Shown here in pieces: positions 18,366 to 26,600 of a stretch of 64,000 nt of DNA. The stretch comes from Nannocystis exedens (GTDB taxonomy: Bacteria; Myxococcota_A; Polyangia; Nannocystales; Nannocystaceae). The notes under the pieces were generated by a model. The model searched no databases. It was not told the origin of the DNA and worked only from the letters and a program-made list of their open reading frames with translations. The stretch spans positions 10,192,001 to 10,256,000 of the forward strand of contig NZ_NETK01000001.1 in the NCBI RefSeq assembly GCF_002343915.1. The letters run 5' to 3'. The position numbers and the translations under genes are program-made. Position 1 is the stretch's first letter. Every line of letters begins with the position of its first letter.

Positions 18366-19715
18366 TCAGCCGCGCGCGATCCGGGCGTTGCGGCGCGGGC
18401 CGGCGGGCGCGGCCGGGGTGCGCTTCCACGGCCACCACGACTTGCGCGGCGGCTCGGCGGAGCGCTGGCGGCGGTCGGTCCGCGCGGGCCGCTCGGGGGC
18501 GGGGGCGCGGTTGCGCTGGTCGCTGATCCGCCACGGACGCGGGCGGCGGGAGATCGAGAGCAGGACCCCGGTGGCGCCCATGCTGACGAGCAGCGAGGAG
18601 CCGCCGTACGACAGGAACGGCAGGGTGATGCCCTTGGCCGGGATCACGTCGAGGACCACCGAGATGTTGATCAAGGCCTGGAAGCCGAACAGGGCCGAGA
18701 GGGCGACGGCGAGGTAGGTGCCGAAGCGGTCCGGGGCGCCGCGCGCGGCCACGAGCCCGCGCCAGACCAGCAGGCAGAACAGGCCGATCACGGTCCACAC
18801 GCCGACGAGGCCGAGCTCCTCGGCGATGCTGGCGAGGATGAAGTCGGTGTGGTTCTCGGGCAAAAACCCGAGCTTCTGCCGGCCCGCGCCGAGGCCGAGG
18901 CCCCACGTGCCGCCCGAGCCGACGGCGATCAGCGACTGCTGGATCTGGTACGACTGCTCGCCCGAGAGGAAGTCGAGCAGGCGGCCCTTGCGGAAGCCGA
19001 CGCCGACGATCTGCGACCAGGCGAGCGGCGCGGCCAGCATCATCGCGGCGACGACGTAGGTGATCCGCGTGCCGGCGACGAACAACGCGGTCAGCGTCAC
19101 GGCGCCGAGGAGGATGGTGGTGCCGAGGTCCTTCTCGAGCAGGACCAGGACCATGGTCAGCGAGGCGACCAGCAGCGGCGGGAGGAAGCCGGCCTTGAAG
19201 CGGCGCACGCGCTCGCCCTGGCGGGCCAGCATGGCCGAGAGGAACATCGCCAGGAACACCTTGGCGAGCTCGCTCGGCTGGATGTTGATGCCGGGCGCGC
19301 GGATCCACCGGCGGGCGCCGTTGACCTCGTCGCCGACGGCGAGCACGAGCAGCAGGCCCATGAGGCCGATGCCCATCAGGTGCGGGGCGAAGCGGCGGAA
19401 GATCCGGTAGTCGAGCCGCGACGTGAGCACCATGACGCCGGTGCCGAGCGCGAACAGCACGCTCTGGCGGCCGAGGAAGTACTCCCAGTCGTGGTAGCGC
19501 ACGCGCGCGGTGTAGACGCTGGCGCTGTAGACCATGACGAGGCCGAGGCAGGCCAGCGACATGGCGGCGAAGAACAGCCAGGGGTCCATGGCCCGCCGCT
19601 CCTCGCCCTCGTCCGCGACGGGCGACGGCGAACCCTCCGCGGGCTCGGCGACGAGGTCGCCTCCCGGGTCCGGGGCCGCGGTCTCGCTCGGGGTCACGCC
19701 CAGCCCCTCGCACAT
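18366..19715 (-). CDS. SEDS-family peptidoglycan glycosyltransferase (FtsW/RodA type)
   Basis: This polytopic inner-membrane protein (about 449 aa from ATG 19715, or 407 aa from ATG 19589) polymerises lipid II into glycan strands together with a class B PBP. It has about ten helices and the family signatures NGARRWI, QPSELAK, EKDLGTT, PENHTDFI and KGITLPFLSYGGSS, in the right order. The invariant Glu and Asp region of the large periplasmic loop is intact. Details such as FVAGTRITYV favour FtsW (division) over RodA (elongation). No mur/fts neighbours are present to confirm this. The ATG at 19589 has a better ribosome-binding site (GAGGAG), and a long acidic N-terminal tail is included in the chosen start. 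The C-terminal tail is very basic. Confidence 0.93.
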   Translation of the reverse strand: MCEGLGVTPSETAAPDPGGDLVAEPAEGSPSPVADEGEERRAMDPWLFFAAMSLACLGLVMVYSASVYTARVRYHDWEYFLGRQSVLFALGTGVMVLTSRLDYRIFRRFAPHLMGIGLMGLLLVLAVGDEVNGARRWIRAPGINIQPSELAKVFLAMFLSAMLARQGERVRRFKAGFLPPLLVASLTMVLVLLEKDLGTTILLGAVTLTALFVAGTRITYVVAAMMLAAPLAWSQIVGVGFRKGRLLDFLSGEQSYQIQQSLIAVGSGGTWGLGLGAGRQKLGFLPENHTDFILASIAEELGLVGVWTVIGLFCLLVWRGLVAARGAPDRFGTYLAVALSALFGFQALINISVVLDVIPAKGITLPFLSYGGSSLLVSMGATGVLLSISRRPRPWRISDQRNRAPAPERPARTDRRQRSAEPPRKSWWPWKRTPAAPAGPRRNARIARG

Positions 19716-19776
19716 GTGCGCGCGCGAGGCGAGTTTTCGGCGCAAACCGGGGGGGTGCGCAGGTGCGCAGCGCCAG

Positions 19777-19798
19777 GTTGACAGGGTGGCGTGTCAAC
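19777..19798. promoter_or_regulatory. Inverted repeat in divergent promoter region
   Basis: GTTGACA (19777-19783) and TGTCAAC (19792-19798) form a perfect 7-bp dyad with an 8-nt spacer. It lies in the 195-nt divergent gap between the SEDS gene and the TPR-like gene, and could be an operator. Confidence 0.35.
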
Positions 19799-19910
19799 TT
19801 GACCTCCGGTCGTGCCCAAATGGCGCCGGGGCGGGCCTGGAAGGGCTTTTTGACGCTGAACACGAGGCCTTGCGCGAGCCGGGGGGGTCGCGTCATCCTC
19901 ACGGACGTCC

Positions 19911-21071
19911 ATGCAGCTCTCGCGTCGTCCGCTCCACGGCCTGTGCGTCGTGCTCGCAGCCTCGCTGATCGCGCCGCCCGTGGCCGCCAAGCCGGCGAAG
20001 AAACAGGCGGCGCCGGCCGGCACCGCCAGCACGAGCCGGCCGATCGACCCCGACATGCCGGACGCCGGCGACGAGGCGATCCCCGACGCCCCGCTCGAGG
20101 AGGGGCAGGTCGCCCCCGGCGCCCGGGCGACTTCCGGATCTGGCCCGAAGAACAGCTCGGGGATCACGATGTCGCGCAAGCCCAACGTCGGCAGCGACAC
20201 GCTCGCGCTGCAGTTCGACGCCGAGGCGTCGGCCCGCTTCGACGAGGGCAACTACCGCGAGGCCGCCCGCCTGTGGGTCAAGGCGCTCGACGCCCTGTCC
20301 GAGAACGAGACCAACCACGCCATCCGCTCGGCCATGCTGCTCAACGCGGTCACCGCCTACGAGCAGCTCTACGTCGAGACCGGCGAGGTCGACATGCTCA
20401 AGCGCGGGCAGCTCATCATCGCCGACTACCTGAAGGCCTGCAAGAAGCGCTACGGCAGCGCCTGCGACCGCTACCCGGAGACGATGGACGCCCGCAAGCG
20501 CCTCGAAGAGGTGATGAAGCGGATCGACGAGGCGCAGCCGAAGATCAAGAAGATCCCGCCCGAGATCGATACGGCCCCGGGCGGCCGCCCCTACAACCGC
20601 GAGATCACCCAACCCGCGGCGCCGGCCTGGATCGGAGCCGCGTTCGCGGTCGGCGTGGTGGCGGGCGGCGGCGGCGCGGCGCTCATCTACTGGTCCCGCA
20701 CCCACGAGTTCAAGAAGAGCTCGAGCGAGCTCGCCGCCGAGGGGGCCGCCGAATCGGCCCTGATCGGCTTCCGCGACGAGGGCGACACCGGCGACACCGG
20801 CGACACCGGGACCGACACCGGCGATATGGGGACCGACACCGGCACGACCGGCACGGCGGCGACGCAGATCGAGCTGTCGTCCAAGGTCCGCGCCGACATC
20901 GCGCTGGCCGCCGGCGTGTTCCTGGCGGCCGCCGGCCTCGGCCTGATCATCCTCGGCTCGGTCAAGCTGGCCAAGCACCGCCGGATCAACCGCGAGCGCG
21001 CGTCGGTGCTGTCGGTGTTCCCGGCCCTCACGCCCGGCGGCGGCGGGCTCGGCCTCAGCGGCCGGTTCTGA
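19911..21071 (+). CDS. Envelope protein with TPR-like domain and two membrane segments
   Basis: This 386-residue protein has a cleavable signal (residues 1-26) followed by a Pro/Ala linker. A helical region at about 100-215 (FDAEASARFDEGNYREAARLWVKAL...) has TPR-like spacing and two Cys that could bond. Two hydrophobic helices lie at about 243-263 and 322-343. Between them is an Asp/Gly/Thr repeat of the GDTGDTG type, encoded by a hexamer-like GGCGACACC repeat (20781-20835). This protein type is common in Nannocystaceae, usually in several copies, with no known function. A perfect CCTGTCC..GGACAGG hairpin follows the stop by 2 nt. Confidence 0.85.
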   Translation: MQLSRRPLHGLCVVLAASLIAPPVAAKPAKKQAAPAGTASTSRPIDPDMPDAGDEAIPDAPLEEGQVAPGARATSGSGPKNSSGITMSRKPNVGSDTLALQFDAEASARFDEGNYREAARLWVKALDALSENETNHAIRSAMLLNAVTAYEQLYVETGEVDMLKRGQLIIADYLKACKKRYGSACDRYPETMDARKRLEEVMKRIDEAQPKIKKIPPEIDTAPGGRPYNREITQPAAPAWIGAAFAVGVVAGGGGAALIYWSRTHEFKKSSSELAAEGAAESALIGFRDEGDTGDTGDTGTDTGDMGTDTGTTGTAATQIELSSKVRADIALAAGVFLAAAGLGLIILGSVKLAKHRRINRERASVLSVFPALTPGGGGLGLSGRF

Positions 21072-21073
21072 CG

Positions 21074-21091
21074 CCTGTCCTGAAGGACAGG
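21074..21091 (+). terminator. CCTGTCC-TGAA-GGACAGG hairpin
   Basis: A perfect 7-bp stem with a TGAA tetraloop begins 2 nt after the stop codon at 21071. This makes it the clearest terminator-like member of the TGTCC/GGACA family. Confidence 0.7.
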
Positions 21092-21094
21092 TAG

Positions 21095-21480
21095 GCTGTC
21101 TGCGAGGACAGGTGCGCTCGAACCTGGGCCGGCGGCCGGGCTCGCCCTCGCGGGCGGGTAGAGCTGTCTGCGAGGACAGGTGCGCTCGAACCCGGCGGCG
21201 GCCGGGCTCGCCCCGCGGGCGGGTAGAGCTGTCTGCGAGGACAGGTGCGTACGCGCGGGGCCGGCGGCCCGGCTCGCTCCGCAGCGCAGGCCGGCTCGGG
21301 ACGGGCGCTCGAGAGCTGTCTTTGTGGATAGGCGAGCCCGTCGGCGAGCCGCCTTCGCGCGAGCAGGTGCGAGGATCTGTCCTTCCGGATAGGTCAGCCT
21401 GTGGTCGCGGAGGAACCTCGCGGGCCGATGCGTGGGCCGACGAGCGCGGCCGCGGGCCTGTCTTTGCGGACAGATGATCC
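21095..21480. repeat. Array of CTGTC..GGACAG dyads, 65-87 bp period
   Basis: GCTGTCTGCGAGGACAGGTGCG occurs at about 21095, 21163 and 21228, with diverged copies at about 21315, 21375 and 21458. The copies are separated by related GCCGGCGGCCGGGCTCG text. Each copy is a small hairpin. The array fills the gap between the TPR-like gene and fghA; no gene is supported here. Confidence 0.85.
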
Positions 21481-21655
21481 TGGCGTCGCGGCCGGAGCTC
21501 GTGCGCCGAGGCGTAGGTCGCCCGTGCTCGCGGACCCGGGCGTCGGTGTTCGCGGGCGGGCGGGCAGGCGCCTCCAGGCGGCCCCCCCGGCGCGCCGCGG
21601 CCGAGGCCGCCGGCAGGCTTTCACGCGGCGGCGCCCGGTGCTAGCTTCGCAGGCG

Positions 21656-22501
21656 ATGGAACTGCGGACGATCGGCGAGAGCCGCTGCTTCGGCGGCGTA
21701 CAGGGGACCTACAGCCACGCGTCGACGACGACCGGGACGGAGATGCGACTGTCGGTGTTCGTGCCCGAACAGGGCCGCTCCCGCGCGCTGCCGGCGGTCA
21801 TCTATCTGTCGGGGCTGTCCTGCACGGAGGAGAACTTCACGGTCAAGGCCGGCGCCCAGCGCTACGCGGCCGAGCTCGGCCTCATCGTGATCGCGCCCGA
21901 CACGAGCCCCCGCGGGCCCGGCGTGGCCGACGACCCAGCTTACGACCTCGGCCAGGGGGCAGGCTTCTACGTCGACGCGACCGAGTCGCCGTGGGCGCGG
22001 CACTTCCGCATGTACTCGTACGTGGCCGAGGAGCTGCCGGCCCTGATCGCGGGCCACTTCCCGCTGCGGGCCGGGGCGCTCGGGATCATGGGCCACTCGA
22101 TGGGCGGCCACGGGGCGCTGGTCCTCGGGCTGCGCGAACAGGCGACGTTCGCCTCGGTGTCGGCGCTGGCGCCCATCGCCACGCCGTCGCAGGTGCCGTG
22201 GGGGATCAAGGCGTTCTCGGCCTACCTCGGGCCCGACGAGCGGCGCTGGCGCCCGTACGACGCGACGGCGCTGGTCGAGGACGGCCGCCGCCGCGCGGAC
22301 CTCATTCGCATCGATCAGGGCGAGGCCGACAAATTCCTCGGCGAGCAGCTGCGCCCGGAGGTGTTCGCGGCCGCTTGCGCGCGGGCCGGGCAGGCGGTGG
22401 CGATGCATCGCCACGCGGGGTACGACCACGGGTACTTCTTCGTGGCGACGATGATCGGCGACCACCTGCGCCACCACGCCGAGCTGCTGGCGCGCCGCTG
22501 A
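21656..22501 (+). CDS. fghA: S-formylglutathione hydrolase
   Basis: This 281-residue alpha/beta hydrolase of the esterase D family hydrolyses S-formylglutathione to formate and glutathione in cytosolic formaldehyde detoxification. The nucleophile elbow GHSMGG has Ser148, and the conserved LSGLSCTEENF oxyanion/substrate region is present. The catalytic His lies in HAGYDHGYFF near the C-terminus, with a DQGEADKFL segment before it supplying the Asp. Length and motif order match the family. The ATG at 21656 gives the standard N-terminus. No glutathione-dependent formaldehyde dehydrogenase gene is adjacent, which is unusual for this enzyme. The gene is convergent with the Coq4-like gene. Confidence 0.95.
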   Translation: MELRTIGESRCFGGVQGTYSHASTTTGTEMRLSVFVPEQGRSRALPAVIYLSGLSCTEENFTVKAGAQRYAAELGLIVIAPDTSPRGPGVADDPAYDLGQGAGFYVDATESPWARHFRMYSYVAEELPALIAGHFPLRAGALGIMGHSMGGHGALVLGLREQATFASVSALAPIATPSQVPWGIKAFSAYLGPDERRWRPYDATALVEDGRRRADLIRIDQGEADKFLGEQLRPEVFAAACARAGQAVAMHRHAGYDHGYFFVATMIGDHLRHHAELLARR

Positions 22502-22511
22502 GCGCCCGGCC

Positions 22512-22554
22512 CGCCCTGCCGTGAAGCGGCGGATGGAGCGAGGCGGGCAGGGCG
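22512..22554. terminator. Hairpin between convergent genes
   Basis: CGCCCTGCC (22512-22520) pairs with GGCAGGGCG (22546-22554) across a 25-nt loop, just after the fghA stop and facing the stop of the Coq4-like gene. Confidence 0.4.
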
Positions 22555-22679
22555 AAGTGCGACGGTCGAGGCGGTGGCCGAGGTTGCACGCAAGCACCAG
22601 CTTGCAGAGCATGACGGTCGAACGTGGGAGCCGCTGACGCGCCCGAGCGGGCGTCCGACGCGCAGGGCGCGGAGCAGAG

Positions 22680-23165
22680 TCACGCCGAGCGCGGCGCGTG
22701 TGGGTGGAGCTCGCGCCGATGCGTTGCCAGGCCGTCCGTGGGGACGTCGAGCAGCGCGCGCAGCTCACCGACGGTCCGCTCGAGCAGCGCGTCGTAGTCG
22801 ACCTCGACGCTGAAAAGCGACGGACCCGTGCTCGGCGCCCGCAGCACGGCCCACGTGCGCCGCGGCGCGACGACGGCCCCCATGGCCACGTTGGTGAGGA
22901 CGATCGCCGTCACGTACGCGCCCGCCGACAGCAGGCCGCGCCGTGCCTGCCACGCCGAGAGCTCGGCCTCGCCGGCGTGATCCGTACCGAAGCCGGTCGC
23001 GACGTGGTGCAGGTCGTGCAGGCGGATCGCCCGTCGATGCGCCGGCGGATTGGGCACGGAGAACCTCAGGCCGAACAACGAACCTGCCGTCGTCGGCGCG
23101 TCGTAGGACCCGGTCGTAAATCCGTTCTCGGCCAGGTAAGCGTCTCGGGCGTCGCGGACGCGCAT
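22680..23165 (-). CDS. Coq4-like protein
   Basis: This 161-residue protein carries HDLHH followed by exactly 11 residues and Glu, i.e. the HDxxHx11E metal motif of the Coq4 family (ubiquinone biosynthesis). The surrounding text (RAIRLHDLHHVATGFGTD) fits bacterial Coq4-like proteins. An N-terminal helix and a hydrophobic stretch near residues 95-115 are also seen. Coq4 acts on the ubiquinone head group, yet myxobacteria mainly make menaquinone, so the role here is open. The start at 23165 is chosen where family-like sequence begins; the frame extends upstream without conservation. It is convergent with fghA. Confidence 0.7.
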   Translation of the reverse strand: MRVRDARDAYLAENGFTTGSYDAPTTAGSLFGLRFSVPNPPAHRRAIRLHDLHHVATGFGTDHAGEAELSAWQARRGLLSAGAYVTAIVLTNVAMGAVVAPRRTWAVLRAPSTGPSLFSVEVDYDALLERTVGELRALLDVPTDGLATHRRELHPHAPRSA

Positions 23166-23600
23166 CGGCGCCGGCAGCGGGTGCTCGCGGCAAGTGCAGG
23201 ATGATGGGTGGAGCGGTCGCACGTCGGGTTCCTCGAAGATGTGGTCCAGATGCACGGGGGCTGCAGCAAGACGCTGGACCCCCAGGAGCATTACACCCCC
23301 GCCGACACCGCGCGTGCGCGCCTCGATGCCATCGGCGCGGCCTGGCACTCGTCCTGCTCGGTGCCACGGGCGGCGCGGCGTGGGCGGTCGCCGGCACTGT
23401 CATGGCAGCGAACGGCACCCGTCCGCGGCCTGGAGGTTCGGATGACGGGTGAACGGGCCCTCCGGGCCCTGGGCACGCTGGCTCCGCGGCCCTCGCCGCG
23501 CTCGATGCGCCCGTTCAACCTACCGGTCCCCGGGAGCATGTTCGCACGGACATGTCTCGACAAACATGCCCGGACCGGCATGTCCCCGGGCGTCAGGCGA
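23166..23600. other. Gap with CATG-type dyads; no supported gene
   Basis: About 435 nt. Short frames occur on both strands but none has a family signature or a ribosome-binding site. The right end (23530-23590) holds a cluster of GGACATG/CATGTC elements, described separately. Confidence 0.4.
23564..23583 (-). terminator. ACATGCC-GGCATGT hairpin after the giant TPR operon
   Basis: ACATGCC (23564-23570) and GGCATGT (23577-23583) form a 7-bp stem, 20 nt past the TPR gene stop (23604, minus). Additional CATGTC half-sites lie at 23536-23558. Confidence 0.55.
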
Positions 23601-23603
23601 CCG

Positions 23604-26600
23604 TCAGGCGACCGCCTTGCGCAGCGCGAGGTAGGCGTCGCTCAGCATCCACACGCACAGGTCCTGGGCGTTGCGGCTGAGGACGATGCGCTGCTTGATG
23701 TTGCCGTTGGCGAAGCCGTCGAGGAGGCAGGCCGCGGACAGGACGCCGGCGACGTCGCCGGACAGCAGCAGGGCCATGCGCAGGTCGGTGGTGAGGGTCG
23801 CGCGGGCGGTCGCGGCCGGCTCGAAGTGGTGGCTCGAGAGGGCCTGGCAGACGCGCAGCAGCGGGCGGCGCTGGCGGCGGGGCAGGTTCTTGCCGAGGTT
23901 GTTGGCGACGTCGCGGAGGCGGCGGGCGTCGGGGTCGGCGGTGATGGCGTTGAAGACCTTCGTGACCTCGAAGCTGGCGGCGATCATCAGGTCGAGCTCG
24001 ACCGGGACCAGCGAGCGCACGCGGCCGCCGCCGAGGGCGCGGCGGGCCAGGGCCAGCGCCCCGAGGCCGCGCCAGCTGATCGGGTCGCCGCGCAGCCACA
24101 GGTTGACGCCGAGCCGCAGCGTCGGCTCCTCGCCCTCGTCGAGGACGGCGACGGTGTTGTTGATCGAGGTGGCGCGCATCGCCATGTCCTCGATGCCGAG
24201 CAGGCGACACCACTGCTGCAGGTTGTTGCGGATCGCGCCGGTGTCGACGTTGGGCGGGACGGGCACCGTCTCGTCGCCGTTGAGGCCGGTGAACTCGGGG
24301 AACATCCGGTCCATCGCCGTCTCGACGCACGTCAGCAGGTCGTTGATGTCGGGCAGCTCGCCGGGGGCGAACAAGAGCTGGCGCAGGGCCGGCGTGGCGA
24401 ACGCGGCCTGCAGGCCCTGGGCCGAGGCGGGGCGCATGAAGCCGTCGGGCAGGCTGGTCGACTCGGCGGGCTCGAGCGCGTGGACGAGGAGGCGGGCCAT
24501 CTGCGCCAGCGCCGGGTTGGGCCGGTTGGCGACCTCGGCGAGCAGGCGGATGTCGCTCGGGTTGAGCGCGCCGCGGCCGATGCCGCCGAGCATGGCCAGG
24601 CGGATCGGCTCGAGGAAGGTCGAGACGCGCTCGGTCTGGCCGAGCCGCTCGAGCAGGCGGGTGAGCAGGAGGATCGTGGTGCGGTTGCCGGGCCCGAGCT
24701 CGGCGGCCCGCTCGACGGCGGCCAGCGCCTGCGCCTCGCGACCTGGCACTTCGGCCAGCAGGCTGGCGCGGCGGAAGTAGAGCTCGTGCAGGCGATCGGG
24801 GTCGCGCTCGCGGGCGCACAGGCGATCGAGCAGCTCGGCGGCCTCGGCGGGCTGACCTGTCCGTTCGAGCAGGCCGGCCATGAGGGTGATCGCCCGCGGG
24901 TCGTCGCCGCGCGAGGCGAGGACGATCCGGCCGTGGTCGAGCGCGCGGGCCAGAGTCTCGGGCGACCGCGCGAGGTAGCCGGCGAGGATCAGGCGCAGGT
25001 CGACGGCCGACGGATCGGCGGGGTCGTAGAGCGCGAGCAGCTGCTCCATGACGCGGGCCGACTCGGCCTCCTTGCCGAGCTGCTGGTAGCAGCGCACGAG
25101 GCCGCGGAGGGCCTGCTTGCCGTCGGGCCTCGCCTGGGCGGCGACGGTGAAGTAGGCGAGCGCGTCCTCGTCGCGGGTGCTCTGCTCGCCGAGGTAGACG
25201 CCGAGCTCGTAGCGCAGGCCGGCGTCGCTGATCCGGCCGAACACGGTGCGCAGGAGGTCGAGGGCGGGCTTGGGCTCGGGCAGCTGGCTGGCGAGCGCGC
25301 GGGCGAGGCCGATGGCGTCGCGGTAGTGCGGGTCGCGGCCCAAGATCTGGCCGAGGAGCCCGAGCGCGACCTCGGCGTCGGCCGGCTTGCCGGTGTTGCC
25401 GGCCCGCACGGCCGCGTCACGAGCTTCGGCCATGAGGGTGTGGACGCTGACGGCCTTGGTCTTCGGCGCGGCCGACTCGCGCGCGGCGCCGGAGGAGACG
25501 CGCTGCAGGCCGAGCTCGGCCGGCGCCAGCGAGGGCATGGCCCGCAGCGCGGCGCGGTAGGCCCGCTGGGCCTCGTTGACGGCGCCGGCCTGCTCGAGCA
25601 GCTCGGCGCTCTCGAGGTAGAAGATGGCCCGCTCGCCGTCGCTCTGGGCCCGCACCGCGCGGGCGCCGACGGCGTCGGTCATGGCCAGCGGGTTGTTCGG
25701 GTCGGACAGCAGGCCCTCGAGCAGGCGCACGGCGTAGGGGTTGCCGGGGTCCTCGCGCAGGGCGCCGAGGATCGCGTTGGCGGCGAACTCGCGATCTTCG
25801 GGGGCGGCGGAGCGCAGGAGCACCTCGGCCGACTCGACCAGCAGGGTCGCCTTGTAGTGGGTGTCCTCGCTGACGCGCGCGAGCCGGAGCCGTTGATTCG
25901 GCAACGACTCGGTGTCGCCGACCTTGCGCAGCAGGTTCTTGTACTCGCGCAGGAGGATCGCGTCGTCGGGGGTGTGCTCGATCGCCTCCTCGTAGGTCCG
26001 CCGCGCCTCGTCGAGGTTGCGCTCGGCGAGGTGCAGGCGGGCGAGGTGGACCAGCACGCCGGCCTTGGCCGGACCGCTCAGGTGCTGGCTCTGATCCTCG
26101 AGCAGGCGGATGAGGTTGCCGATGTCGCGGTTGGCGACCAGCAGCCGGCGCGCCCGCTCGCTGGCGAGGCCGTGCAGCGGCTGGACGGCGAGCGCGGCCC
26201 GGTAGTGCTGCAGGGCCCGATCCTCGTCGACGAGGGCGGTGTCGGGGTCGGGCCGGGCGTCCTTGCGCGCGAGCGTCTCGGCGAGCAGGCCGAGGCGGTA
26301 GTGGTAGTCGGCCAGCAGCGCCGGGCTGTGCGGCAGATCCTGGGCGCGCAGCAGGTCGTAGGCCTCGCGGATCCGGCCGTTGGCCGAGAGCAGCTGCAGC
26401 AGGGCCTCGCGCGCCGGCACGAGGTCGGGGTTCAGGCGGTAGGCGCGGGTGAGGTAGTCGATCGCCCGGTCCATGTCGCCGACCTCCTCGAAGCAGATCC
26501 GGCCGGCCTTGAGCGCGAGCACGGCGGGGTCGCTGGTCGGGTCGAGCTCGGGCTCGTGCAGGCGCAGGAGGTCGTCGAGGTCGCCGCTGTCGCGGTAGAT

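Noticed and set aside
21112..21644. Small plus-strand frames before fghA
   Set aside because: They translate the CTGTC/GGACAG array; the alternative fghA start upstream of 21656 would add meaningless residues.
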